From Pseudoalteromonas luteoviolacea B = ATCC 29581 (GTDB lineage: Bacteria > Pseudomonadota > Gammaproteobacteria > Enterobacterales > Alteromonadaceae): DNA of 64,000 bases. Made by a program: the position numbers and the translations under genes. Below are positions 39,328-47,602 of this stretch, piece after piece. Location: contig CAPN01000032.1 in NCBI GenBank assembly GCA_000333235.1, positions 1 through 64,000 of the forward strand, given 5' to 3'. Below the pieces are notes generated by a model. It had not been told where the DNA came from, searched no databases, and saw nothing but the letters and a program-made list of their open reading frames with translations. The stretch's first letter is position 1. Every line of letters begins with the position of its first letter.

Positions 39328-39420
39328 TTAGATAGATTGTGAATACAGAAATCCAGTACGTATCTTCTTCATCAAATAACCTGCTAAAAGTGCAATAAAA
39401 GTATTAATTTTTTTAGACAT
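39328..39420 (-). CDS. Possible 30-residue peptide under the 19-bp operator
   Basis: An ATG at 39420 opens a 30-codon frame ending in TAA at 39328. A GAGGTT ribosome site lies at the right spacing, and operator copy 1 (39467-39485) is 47 bp upstream in the same arrangement as at the other regulated genes. The peptide begins MSKKINTFIALLAGYLMKK: a basic start, a short hydrophobic stretch and a basic end, as in small membrane-active peptides. It may be a toxin-like or leader peptide, or nothing at all. The operator and ribosome site are the only support. Confidence 0.35.
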   Translation of the reverse strand: MSKKINTFIALLAGYLMKKIRTGFLYSQSI

Positions 39421-39466
39421 GTCGTTAACCTCGATTTGTAAAACCAATACAGAACAATAAAAAAAA

Positions 39467-39485
39467 TGGGACAAACATTGTCCCA
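39467..39485. promoter_or_regulatory. WYL-regulon operator, copy 1
   Basis: TGGGACAA-ACA-TTGTCCCA is a perfect palindrome with 8-bp arms, the best of five copies. It lies between two convergent annotated genes, where it would make no sense unless the small frame at 39420-39328 is transcribed. Confidence 0.7.
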
Positions 39486-39539
39486 ACTTGAATTTACTCA
39501 TTTTATAAATTGCGTTATTGCATGGGGGAATCCTAATAT

Positions 39540-40706
39540 TTAAGCTGCCTTTTTGGCCCTATAGGTTACTTTTCCTAAGCCGGAAGGGGGAGTGTCAATT
39601 ATTTCAAGAGTAACTCCAGATTGGTAGAAGAACGTTGGCTTTTTTAGAGCGCTACATATTGCAGTTAAGTCGCCACCTAGCTCCTTTTTAATGTCACTGG
39701 AAGTAAACTCAATAGATGCTCGTGTTTTTAATCCTTCCTTAATGAGTTGTAACGCAAATGTTCTAACTAAATCTGCTGTTACTTTTGAATCTTTAGAGCT
39801 TGAGCGAGTACTATAGTTCTCTACCTTGTCTTTACTTTCATCTTTGGGTTTTAATTCAGGAAAATCATATCCGATCATAAATAGTGCACACTCAATATCT
39901 CGTATTAACGTAGCCTTATCACCTTTCAAGCTAGTTTGATTTTCAAGTGCCTCAGCCAAAAGCCAGTTGGCCTTTAAGTTATCTCTAGTATGAACATTGC
40001 CAGCTGAAAGAATTGAGAATTTAAAATTATTTACTGACGGGTTACGAATTTGTTTGCCTCTCGCAGAGCCATAATGAAAGCTTAATAATTTACTTTGTGC
40101 ATTACCTGTTTTTTTATAAAAATTCGTTTCTAGGTATCCCAGCGCCCCGCCTACTCGACCATCATAAATAATAAAACTCGAACAGATTAGCGAATATATT
40201 TTTGTAAACCCTGCATTCATGATTACATCAATGGATTCACCATTAACAGATACTTTATATTTATCATTACAAGTAGTATCTGGACCATTAAACAGTCTTA
40301 TGCAACATGCTAGATACTCTGGAAGTATAGAGCCTAAAGATAATATTTTATCTTCATTCTGATAGAGGACGCCTCCCCAATCTAAAATCATTAAACAATA
40401 ATTTTGGCATGCTTTAAGATCTCCATTGCCTATAGCTGAAACCAAACCTTTGCTAAAGCTTTCTAAGCAAGTTTTATTATCATGTAACGATTTGCCAGTT
40501 TTAACTTCGTTAATAAATCGATCTGTATACCTAAATGGCCATTCATATTTATATAATGCATCTAGAAAAGAATCGAAATATATGTCTTTTTTTTCATCAT
40601 ACCAATAATACTCATGCTTAAAATACTCGTTCCCATCAATTAAATTAGACAGGTAAGATGTAAACTCTTTTACCACAGGTTGATTTAAGTACTCTTTTTT
40701 ATTCAT
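39540..40706 (-). CDS. Unknown 388-residue protein, operator-controlled
   Basis: I do not recognise this protein. It has no membrane segments or signal peptide. The first 270 residues are mixed helical/beta with several aromatic residues and cysteines; residues 285-315 are a charged linker rich in K, D and S; the last 75 residues (LVRTFALQLIKEGL... IKKELGGDL) could be a small winged-helix-like domain. Its ribosome site AGGAAG is good. Operator copy 2 lies 63 bp upstream. It is not in an operon with the DUF2779 gene, each having its own operator. Confidence 0.6.
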   Translation of the reverse strand: MNKKEYLNQPVVKEFTSYLSNLIDGNEYFKHEYYWYDEKKDIYFDSFLDALYKYEWPFRYTDRFINEVKTGKSLHDNKTCLESFSKGLVSAIGNGDLKACQNYCLMILDWGGVLYQNEDKILSLGSILPEYLACCIRLFNGPDTTCNDKYKVSVNGESIDVIMNAGFTKIYSLICSSFIIYDGRVGGALGYLETNFYKKTGNAQSKLLSFHYGSARGKQIRNPSVNNFKFSILSAGNVHTRDNLKANWLLAEALENQTSLKGDKATLIRDIECALFMIGYDFPELKPKDESKDKVENYSTRSSSKDSKVTADLVRTFALQLIKEGLKTRASIEFTSSDIKKELGGDLTAICSALKKPTFFYQSGVTLEIIDTPPSGLGKVTYRAKKAA

Positions 40707-40768
40707 TATTACTTCCTGCCAACTTGTGTTGGCTAACTAATCTATTTGTCTGCATAGTACAAAGCTAA

Positions 40769-40787
40769 TAGGACATACAATGTCCCA
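40769..40787. promoter_or_regulatory. WYL-regulon operator, copy 2
   Basis: TAGGACAT-ACA-ATGTCCCA, arms matching at 7 of 8 positions, lies 63 bp upstream of the unknown 388-residue protein gene. Confidence 0.68.
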
Positions 40788-40820
40788 TACTATACACATC
40801 TAACTAGTTGGTAAACGTTA

Positions 40821-40847
40821 CTGTAGTGGTCAACTAATATTGGCCAC
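40821..40847 (+). repeat. 27-bp dispersed repeat, copy A
   Basis: It matches 48230-48256 at 23 of 27 positions in direct orientation. It starts CTGTAGTGGTCAAC and ends GGCCAC, with an imperfect inverted GTGGTCAA/TTGGCCAC inside, so it resembles an insertion-sequence end or a small mobile repeat. Confidence 0.45.
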
Positions 40848-40882
40848 GGTTTTATAGTTAAGCCAGTATCTTCTTTCTGACT

Positions 40883-42862
40883 CTATTTGTTTTCATTAAT
40901 CATCTCCCTCCAAGCCTCTTGGATCATCACCATAGCCAAAGTATCTAGCTCACAGTACATCAATAGTCCGCGTTCAAGTTCCTTTCTTTCATAATCAGAC
41001 ATTTCAGTGAACTGGAGCCTTGCATATGCAGTTAAAGCCAAACCGCCATTATTCAGTTCATCAGATTCTGATAGTAGCTCTATGTCATGCTCAGACGCTT
41101 CTGCAAACATTTTTGGCAGTGATTTGTATGGGTCTTTCACTTTTCCGTTGTCATCAAGTTCAATCCAAGCTTTATTTTTAAAGTTTAAGCTAGGCAACTC
41201 ATGAGTCCCATAAATAGGTTGTTCGTATTTTTCTTGTAAAAATTTAGAACTATTTAAAATCGCAGGTAGTACTGCCTTAATAGAGTTTGAGCCACCTGTG
41301 GCAGGGTCATAATAATATTTCTTTACCAGCTCCCATTGATCGACCATGTTTCTGTCACCCAACCAATTGTCTTTGCTATTGTTGGAAGACTTAGTGATTG
41401 ACTTAATAAAGTCACAAAGCTTGTCCTTATCTAATTCAGCAGACAACTTTAATTGCTGATAAACCATATTAAGATAAGCATTCTCGTGGTTTGAGTACCT
41501 AAAGATGGTGCCGTTGTCTTTTTCTAATTGAGCTTTTAGCTCTCTTACAAAATTAAAGTTTGGGAACTCACCAACCTGAGAACTAAGAAATTCACCTGCA
41601 TGCTCCACACGACCGTCTTCATGTAATATGTGGTGGGAAAACTGGAACGCTATGCCTTCGTATGGCGACATTCCTTTATAAAAAGGAATGGCAACGGCAC
41701 AAGTTTCAAAGTCAATAAAGTGAAGAGGGTAAGTCCAAGAGGCCATTTCATTTCGCATGCTATCGACATCAACATACACACTTGAATCATTTTCTTGTAC
41801 TTTCTCTATTTGAAGCCACTGCCTTTCTTTTAATGTAAGTGCAGGTGTTGATGACTCTTCGTAGTTGATGTCTTCTGGAGAAAGGTCTTTTAGCTTTACT
41901 TTGCCATTTTCGATACAGCGGTTTGAACTTCTAAAGTTTGAGATACTTAATACCGTAGGCTCATTAAAGTCTTCATCACTCCAATGAAGTTGCTCTTTCC
42001 AGCATTCCTTAAAGCCACTTTTAAAGCCATTCGCTTCATCTTCTTCCGAGCATTTGAACTCACAACTTTTGCACTTTGAGCCGATGACTGGCATCACCTT
42101 TTCATCGTTAGAATACTGCTCTGCTAGTACTTCGATATTAGGGATGAAGCCTTCTACTGGCATACCAGTTTGCAATTCGGTTTCATAAGCAATTTGAACT
42201 GCTTTGTCGGTATTGACCTTTTTGAGAATTTTTACTGATAAATCCGAGGCAGATAACGAATGAGAAACAGACACACCGCGTCTGTTTCTGTCATCACGAG
42301 TTAATTTAAACTTCTGATTTAAACCATCAACTGGACAAGGCATGTCTTTATCCACAACCATTAAATAGCTGCTAACTAGCGCACCGGGTATGGCCTGTTT
42401 TAAAACGTATTTTTGAAACGCCACATCAAAAATGTATGGTTTCCACTTTGAGTCTAACTTTCCAGACTTGTTCAGAAAGTCTTTATCTTTTTTAGCAGAG
42501 TATGACTTGGCTTTAACTTCAATAAGCTGATACTCATTGCCTTGCTTAACTAAAATATCGACACGAACAAATAAGTTGCCAAAGCGAATGGCTGGCTCAA
42601 AAATGACGACGTTTTCTTGCTTTAATAGCTCATTAGTTTGCTGAATCGACTCTTCATAATCTAAAGAAGTTATGTCATGACCGTCTGGGTAATAGCACTT
42701 AGCTAATTCACCCACCTGAAAACCGCCATCAGCTAATGAGGCAAGAAAAGGGTCATCAAGCTTGTTATCCAAGTATTCTTTTTTGCCCGTATAAAACAGT
42801 TTAGTTGGACACTCAGTAGCTAACTTAAATCGTGATTTGGTCAAATACCTTGGTTGGCTCAT
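40883..42862 (-). CDS. DUF2779 protein, Cas4-like and DnaQ-like nuclease
   Basis: The 659-residue protein matches the DUF2779 family. The N-terminal 290 residues resemble a Cas4/RecB-type PD-(D/E)XK nuclease with iron-sulphur ligands: 'SRFKLATECPTKLFY' at the start, 'LFVRVDILVKQGNEYQLIEVKAKS' with D...E-x-K near 105-125, and the cysteine cluster 'KCKSCEFKCSEED...ECW' near 262-287. From about 380 a second nuclease-like domain begins with 'LHFIDFETCAVAIPF' (D-x-E). Members are found in varied bacterial and phage contexts, and their role is not established. Operator copy 3 lies 48 bp upstream, so it appears repressed with the rest of the module. Confidence 0.75.
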   Translation of the reverse strand: MSQPRYLTKSRFKLATECPTKLFYTGKKEYLDNKLDDPFLASLADGGFQVGELAKCYYPDGHDITSLDYEESIQQTNELLKQENVVIFEPAIRFGNLFVRVDILVKQGNEYQLIEVKAKSYSAKKDKDFLNKSGKLDSKWKPYIFDVAFQKYVLKQAIPGALVSSYLMVVDKDMPCPVDGLNQKFKLTRDDRNRRGVSVSHSLSASDLSVKILKKVNTDKAVQIAYETELQTGMPVEGFIPNIEVLAEQYSNDEKVMPVIGSKCKSCEFKCSEEDEANGFKSGFKECWKEQLHWSDEDFNEPTVLSISNFRSSNRCIENGKVKLKDLSPEDINYEESSTPALTLKERQWLQIEKVQENDSSVYVDVDSMRNEMASWTYPLHFIDFETCAVAIPFYKGMSPYEGIAFQFSHHILHEDGRVEHAGEFLSSQVGEFPNFNFVRELKAQLEKDNGTIFRYSNHENAYLNMVYQQLKLSAELDKDKLCDFIKSITKSSNNSKDNWLGDRNMVDQWELVKKYYYDPATGGSNSIKAVLPAILNSSKFLQEKYEQPIYGTHELPSLNFKNKAWIELDDNGKVKDPYKSLPKMFAEASEHDIELLSESDELNNGGLALTAYARLQFTEMSDYERKELERGLLMYCELDTLAMVMIQEAWREMINENK

Positions 42863-42909
42863 TTTTATACTTCCTTAAATCAAGTCTTTCCATAAGTGTA
42901 CTTTTAGCT

Positions 42910-42928
42910 TAGGACACGCAACGTCCCA
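42910..42928. promoter_or_regulatory. WYL-regulon operator, copy 3
   Basis: TAGGACAC-GCA-ACGTCCCA keeps the GGAC/GTCC core with the same 11-bp spacing. It is 48 bp upstream of the DUF2779 gene. Confidence 0.6.
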
Positions 42929-42994
42929 ATTAACCATAAAAATTTGAATATTTACAGTGAAACTACAACTTCTTCATAAAGTTATATGTGACAT

Positions 42995-43216
42995 TCAGCA
43001 CCATGCATTTGAATACACTTCATGAATCCGTCGTGGTAAGTCATTTTTGATCTCGAATGCTTCACAGGCAGAAGTCCAAAAGAGAAAACTGTATTCGTTA
43101 TCTTTTTGTTTATCTAATAGTGAAAGTTTGATTTGTTCTATATGAAAATCGTATTCAACTTTACTGTGAATTACGTGATCTCCAGCCCAAATTAAACATA
43201 ACTCTAAATTAGTCAT
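42995..43216 (-). CDS. Small unknown protein (73 residues)
   Basis: I choose the ATG at 43216 because GGGAGGT lies just upstream; a TTG at 43234 would place the ribosome site inside the gene. The protein starts MTNLELCLIWAGDHVIHSK and is acidic and aromatic, with no recognised domain. Operator copy 4 lies 35 bp upstream, between this gene and the divergent gene at 43307. Confidence 0.55.
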   Translation of the reverse strand: MTNLELCLIWAGDHVIHSKVEYDFHIEQIKLSLLDKQKDNEYSFLFWTSACEAFEIKNDLPRRIHEVYSNAWC

Positions 43217-43250
43217 AGCGACCTCCCAAAACAAAAGATTAGCTGGCTAT

Positions 43251-43269
43251 TGGGACAAAAAGCGTCCTA
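43251..43269. promoter_or_regulatory. WYL-regulon operator, copy 4
   Basis: TGGGACAA-AAA-GCGTCCTA lies in the 72-bp gap between divergent genes, so it could control both. Confidence 0.6.
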
Positions 43270-43306
43270 ACTTTTCCGTAGGCTTATTTAAACAGTTAAA
43301 TTATAA

Positions 43307-43675
43307 ATGAGTGAATCAATGAATCGCGAAACAGTTAATGAAGAACACTTTTTAATTAGCATTGAGCCAAGCACGGTTGCTTCAGCTTATCTGTTAATAG
43401 CCCAAACAGGAGTCTTATTCTCTGAAGATTTAAGTTACAGGTTAGCTATTTCAGATATTCAAATTGATAAGGCTAAAAGTCAAAAATCTTATCTATTCTT
43501 TAGAGCACAAGCAGAAATACATGACATTTCAGGAAACGACTCAAACTTCGTTGAATCAATAGCCGCTGTTGGTAGCTTGTCTCAAATTTATCACTATTTA
43601 GTTACTCAGTTTGAACTGTTTTTGATTCAGAAAGGATTAAACATAGTAGTATTTCAGGAGGAAAAGGATGCATAA
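43307..43675 (+). CDS. Unknown 122-residue protein
   Basis: No family is recognised. The sequence alternates beta-like stretches (EEHFLISIEP, LSYRLAISDIQI, SYLFFRAQAEIHDI) with a helical end, suggesting a small alpha/beta fold; it recalls small beta-sheet chaperone-like proteins of the SecB type, but this is weak. No clear ribosome site precedes the ATG at 43307; the ATG at 43319, with GAGTGA before it, is an alternative start. Its end overlaps the broken lipoprotein gene by 8 bp. Operator copy 4 is 38 bp upstream. Confidence 0.5.
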   Translation: MSESMNRETVNEEHFLISIEPSTVASAYLLIAQTGVLFSEDLSYRLAISDIQIDKAKSQKSYLFFRAQAEIHDISGNDSNFVESIAAVGSLSQIYHYLVTQFELFLIQKGLNIVVFQEEKDA

Positions 43676-44105
43676 ATGCCTCTATATAATACTTGCTCTA
43701 AACATTTCTGGCTGTGCAATTACCAACTCTAACTGTGGCTTACCTGCCGATGTATATAGCAAGGTTAAACAATACAACAGAGGCCCAATAAATGGCGCCA
43801 TTGATGACAATCTCGACGGCAAAATAGACCAATATGAAGCTTTTGGGCATTAGGATTTCGAACAGCTCTCAAGAGTTTTCCAATCAGGCGAACCAGATCA
43901 AGAATATATTTGGACGAACATAGATACATGCTACGTATTTAACGTGAATGTAGAAGATTACTTTGAAGATTCTAAACGAGGTATTTTATACCAAACATGC
44001 AGAAAATTTACTTATTCAGTGACTAACCCAACAGGCCAAAAACTAGGTTCGGGAGCAGGCCAAGCCTGCCGGAATTTTGCTACCCAAAAGTGGGAAATCT
44101 TATGA
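43668..44105 (+). pseudogene. Lipoprotein with EF-hand and surface-antigen domain, split by an in-frame amber codon
   Basis: The first part is 61 residues with a lipoprotein signal (C16 in ISGC) and a textbook EF-hand loop 'DDNLDGKIDQYE' near its end, then TAG at 43851-43853. The same frame stays open for 83 codons more to TGA at 44103-44105. This second part ends 'LYQTCRKFTYSV...GQACRNFATQKWEIL', the pattern of the 17-kDa surface antigen (RT0821/Lpp0805-like) domain. Domain content either side of the TAG fits one protein of about 145 residues. Either it is a pseudogene or the amber codon is read through. It starts 8 bp inside the previous gene. Confidence 0.65.
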
Positions 44106-44333
44106 TTTTAATTTAGGTGAACCTGTATGTTCAAGCTTCACAAAGACTTCACCTATAGACTTACCTGCAACTTCAGCCTCATAACCGTAATGTGCAGGTC
44201 CAATATCAATTTCTAGCTTAACACCAGATGGCTCCATATCCATTTCAACTTCGGCTTCAGATTTTCGACTTACTAGTCTTAAGTAATTTTCAGTCGCCTC
44301 TTCACTAAACTCTATAATTAATAGATTCGCCAT
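44100..44333 (-). CDS. Unknown 77-residue acidic protein
   Basis: A GGGTGA site precedes the ATG at 44333. The protein is rich in E and has alternating hydrophobic residues (MEPSGVKLEIDIGPAHYGYEAEV), so probably a small beta-rich cytosolic protein. No family is recognised. Its stop overlaps the end of the lipoprotein frame on the other strand by 6 bp. Confidence 0.5.
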   Translation of the reverse strand: MANLLIIEFSEEATENYLRLVSRKSEAEVEMDMEPSGVKLEIDIGPAHYGYEAEVAGKSIGEVFVKLEHTGSPKLKS

Positions 44334-44390
44334 AATTCACCCTATCGTTATTTGAGTATTTTCTCAGCAAAAGAGAAAATGCTACTACCC

Positions 44391-44804
44391 TTAAGCTCCC
44401 CAAGCATCAAGCAGCCACCAACAAAAGCCTAATAAAGCAATGTGAGGAGTAAAGAAAAGCAAATAACTCCACCATACTTTCGAAGCTCTATTCGTTATAG
44501 CTGTGATGGCTTGTTGTTTTTTGTATTTAGGCGCAGTTTCGTCACTTAATCTTTCGATATAGTTAATATCGATACACTTGATTCGAAGCTCTCGATCCTG
44601 CCATTTATCATACCAGCGCTTTGCTCTCAGCAGTGTAATGGTTCCGATAAAAGCACTAACCCAAAATAGAGTATCTCCTCTCATCACTACAATAGAAAAC
44701 ATAACGCCAAGTTTACCCGCACCAATTAGGAAAAAGCCGTTTTGAACACACTCATAAACAGGGTTAAAGCCCCCAATATAGACTTCTTTTGGTTGATACT
44801 GCAT
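44391..44804 (-). CDS. Unknown small membrane protein (137 residues)
   Basis: Hydrophobic segments lie at about residues 24-42, 45-62 and 112-132, with a charged region between (RAKRWYDKWQDRELRIKCID). A GGAG site precedes the ATG. No family is recognised. It is 57 bp upstream of the 77-residue gene on the same strand, possibly one transcript. No 19-bp operator is visible at this gene. Confidence 0.55.
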   Translation of the reverse strand: MQYQPKEVYIGGFNPVYECVQNGFFLIGAGKLGVMFSIVVMRGDTLFWVSAFIGTITLLRAKRWYDKWQDRELRIKCIDINYIERLSDETAPKYKKQQAITAITNRASKVWWSYLLFFTPHIALLGFCWWLLDAWGA

Positions 44805-44906
44805 AAAAGCACTCCTAAATATTTAAATGTTGATCATTGTCAATCTGGGTGTGTCCACATCGTTTAATGTGAAATAATCTAATAAGGTCTTGATTGGAAG
44901 TTTTCA

Positions 44907-45203
44907 TTAGTGCATCACCCTTTCTTCAGAAAGTAATGTTGATTGAAATTGCTTGAGTTCATCGACCAGTTTCGTCAGGTCAGACATGACTGCTGAGTCA
45001 GCTGCTTTTTGTATACTTGATTCTAAAGCTTCTTGAACTGAGAGGATCAGGCATGAAATAACGTACTTTTCTCTATTAGTATTTAGTTGCCCTAATGAAA
45101 GTTGATTAATCACATTTGTAATTTCTGTACTCGTTGAAAAGTCTTGATAAAGCGAGGGTTCACAAAACATTTTCATGACATTTAATAGTTGTTCAGACAG
45201 CAT
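44907..45203 (-). CDS. Unknown helical protein (98 residues)
   Basis: The sequence is nearly all helix-forming, with no recognised domain; the C-terminal half (ALESSIQKAADSAVMSDLTKLVDEL) is amphipathic and may self-associate. GAGGAGT is a strong ribosome site. It is divergent from the WYL regulator gene, with operator copy 5 in the 82-bp gap. Confidence 0.55.
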   Translation of the reverse strand: MLSEQLLNVMKMFCEPSLYQDFSTSTEITNVINQLSLGQLNTNREKYVISCLILSVQEALESSIQKAADSAVMSDLTKLVDELKQFQSTLLSEERVMH

Positions 45204-45248
45204 AAAAGTTACTCCTCGATTGACATTAGTGGCATTTTAAAAGAATAT

Positions 45249-45267
45249 CGAGACAACACTTGTCCTA
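45249..45267. promoter_or_regulatory. WYL-regulon operator, copy 5
   Basis: CGAGACAA-CAC-TTGTCCTA lies between the divergent 98-residue gene and the WYL regulator gene (19 bp from its start). Such a site would give autoregulation. Confidence 0.6.
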
Positions 45268-45285
45268 TAGGGTTTACTCACTTGT

Positions 45286-46386
45286 ATGAAGTCATCGAAT
45301 TCAGAATTTAGAAACGCGATCGTGCGAAGCATTGGTGTCGGTGAAGATAAGGCAATTAAAATAAAAGATTTAATTGAAAACCGACTGTCTAGCTTTAGAA
45401 AAGAAAGCCAAGACTCTTTTGATTCTTTCAAGAAAAACGCATCTCGAATTATCACTTCTATACTAGATGATGAAGGAGAAGGACTCTGTAGAGTAAAAAA
45501 GGGAAATGCTTATTTATATTACTGGACCTCACAAAAAGACAAAGATGATGCTGTTGAACAGTTTGAAATGTCAGAAGAAAGAGCGTTTGCATTTGCGTTT
45601 ATTAAAGAATATCTGCCGGAGCTAATTCCTCCTCATATTTTTTCAGCGTTACAAACTGAATTCAAAAGAGCTGAAGAAGTATTAGACCATTCAGAGCTTA
45701 CAAAATATTTGTCTAAAATAGATTTCAATCCGATGGGTTATGACATGCATAGCGTATTAGATCACGAGTCAGCCACAATTGAAGAAAGAAAATCTTGGCA
45801 GTTTGTATTTGATTGTACATTTGAAGAACAGTGCTTTTCTGCTAATTACCAATCAATTCACAAGAGTTTTGATGCAAAAGAATTAATCTTATCGCCTCAA
45901 AGAATTGTACTGTTAAACCAACACTTAAAAGTACTGGCTCATGAGCATAATACTAATACGACGAGATATTTTGAAATAGGCAAATTGCATGATTTAACTG
46001 CGTCAAAAGAGCAGTTTATTGAAGTCAAAAAAACAGAATATGAAACAAGAGAAAAGATCTCAGCTATTTGCCATACATGGGTTAAAAGTAATTTTGAAGC
46101 CACCTCTATAGCTGATAAAGCGACTTTTACTAAATTAAAGACTGATGACTGTTGGCTAATTGAAATGGAGTTAAGTTTTCCAATTCACTTCAATAGAAAA
46201 GAGCCAGATCCTTTCTTTATTGCAAATTATTTAAGTGGATTTTCAGATTCCATCGTTGTTTTGGAGCCTGAATTCTTGCGACGAGAAATGCTGCGAAGAG
46301 CCGCTAGCTTAGTGCAAGCCTACACTGTCCAAACCAACTCTGAATTAATAGTATCTGCTAGCCCGAAAGCCATGACTAGAAATTAG
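45286..46386 (+). CDS. WYL-domain transcriptional regulator
   Basis: The 366-residue protein has an N-terminal region (about 1-75) consistent with a winged helix, and a WYL-type domain near residues 195-240: 'AKELILSPQRIVLLNQHLKVLAHEHN' followed by 'RYFEIGKLHDLTA', matching the 'L-x-P-x-R-...-Y-L-x-A-x-D...R-x-F-x-L-x-R-I' layout of WYL proteins (the W-Y-L triplet itself is degenerate). A WCX-like C-terminal part follows. Such regulators (BrxR, CapW) repress defence genes. It is the likely binder of the five 19-bp palindromes upstream of this module's genes, one of which lies at its own promoter. It differs clearly from the BrxR at 26766. Confidence 0.72.
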   Translation: MKSSNSEFRNAIVRSIGVGEDKAIKIKDLIENRLSSFRKESQDSFDSFKKNASRIITSILDDEGEGLCRVKKGNAYLYYWTSQKDKDDAVEQFEMSEERAFAFAFIKEYLPELIPPHIFSALQTEFKRAEEVLDHSELTKYLSKIDFNPMGYDMHSVLDHESATIEERKSWQFVFDCTFEEQCFSANYQSIHKSFDAKELILSPQRIVLLNQHLKVLAHEHNTNTTRYFEIGKLHDLTASKEQFIEVKKTEYETREKISAICHTWVKSNFEATSIADKATFTKLKTDDCWLIEMELSFPIHFNRKEPDPFFIANYLSGFSDSIVVLEPEFLRREMLRRAASLVQAYTVQTNSELIVSASPKAMTRN

Positions 46387-46822
46387 TCTTAACTTGAATT
46401 TTTTGAACAATTATTACTTGATTCGAATCTACACTTTCGTGAATTTAAGAACTATCAACTTTTAATTGCGAAGGTACATCTGTCAGCCAGAAATAACTAG
46501 CCTAAAGATTTACTGACTTAAGGATTCAAACCGTCGAGAAAACATAAGCCCACTCCCCTTATAATTAGCTGAGTTTTGTTATTAAGAATAATGATAACAG
46601 TTATTACACTTATGTATTAACTAACTGCTTCTTATGCGTTATATTCCTAGTCAAACTCAATAAATGTGACGATTTCAGCAATGCGACGTTGAATTGTTAT
46701 TCAAACATTATTAGATAAATAATATATTAAGTGTAGCCTATGTGTATCCATTTTAAATCAAAATCAAAAACCGAAAAAGAAATACCCCTTAAATATCAAA
46801 AGATTAAACTAATGGTGACACT
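46387..46822. other. 436-bp island/chromosome junction with the hisF promoter
   Basis: No gene is credible here. A plus-strand promoter TTGAAT (46689-46694), 17 bp, TAGATA (46712-46717) lies 105 bp upstream of hisF. No tRNA gene, integrase or long repeat marks the junction. A 33-codon frame at 46740 overlaps hisF out of phase and is not supported. Confidence 0.5.
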
Positions 46823-47602
46823 ATGTTATCAAAACGCATAATTCCCTGCCTTGATGTAAAAAATGGTCAAGTCGTTAAGGGCGTTAAGTTTAAAGGACAT
46901 GAAGTGGTTGGTGGCATTTTAGAACTTGCCCAAAACTATTCAGCGGCCGGTGCTGACGAACTGGTGTTTTACGAGATCAGTGCAAGCGTTGAAAGGCGCT
47001 TACTCGACGTAAACTGGGTAAGTGAAATAGCACGACACATTGATATTCCGTTTTGTGTTGCCGGTGGCATTAAATCGGTTGCCGACGCGGCGAAAGTGTT
47101 AGAACAAGGCGCCGATAAAATCTCCATCAATAGCCCCGCTATTGCTAGACCTGAATTGATCAAAGAATTACACGACGAATTTGGTAAACAATGTGTGGTC
47201 GTCGGGATTGACAGCTTTTTTGATAAAGAGACAAATCAATACAGCGTATATCAACTGACTGGCGATCCGAATGCGTCAAGCCGCACTCGCTATCAAACCG
47301 CAGAATGGGTAAAACAAGTTCAAGATCTTGGTGCAGGTGAGATCGTGCTTAACTGCATGAATCAAGATGGTGTGCGTAATGGCTATGACATAGAACAACT
47401 CGCGGCGATCCGCGAATTATGTCATATTCCATTAATCGCCTCAGGCGGCGCTGGCGAAATGCAGCATTTTGCCGACGTATTTAAGCAAGCTAATGTAGAC
47501 GGAGCGCTTGCTGCAAGTGTATTCCACAAAAGCATTATCGACATTGGCGAACTAAAATCATTCCTTGCACAAAACCAAGTGGCGACGAGACTATGCAAAT
47601 AA
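46823..47602 (+). CDS. hisF: Imidazole glycerol phosphate synthase, cyclase subunit HisF
   Basis: The 259-residue (beta/alpha)8 enzyme joins ammonia from HisH to PRFAR, giving imidazole glycerol phosphate and AICAR. Catalytic D11 in '[15 protein letters not shown]' and the second catalytic D in 'VVGIDSFF' are present, as are the phosphate-binding 'VAGGIKS' and '[11 protein letters not shown]'. It overlaps hisIE by 10 bp. In most gammaproteobacteria it follows hisA; here it follows the accessory island and has its own probable promoter. Confidence 0.97.
   Translation: MLSKRIIPCLDVKNGQVVKGVKFKGHEVVGGILELAQNYSAAGADELVFYEISASVERRLLDVNWVSEIARHIDIPFCVAGGIKSVADAAKVLEQGADKISINSPAIARPELIKELHDEFGKQCVVVGIDSFFDKETNQYSVYQLTGDPNASSRTRYQTAEWVKQVQDLGAGEIVLNCMNQDGVRNGYDIEQLAAIRELCHIPLIASGGAGEMQHFADVFKQANVDGALAASVFHKSIIDIGELKSFLAQNQVATRLCK

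Noticed and set aside
46740..46841. A 33-codon ORF starting MCIHFKSKSK just before hisF.
   Set aside because: It overlaps hisF out of frame, has no ribosome site and its sequence is simply AT-rich and lysine-heavy.
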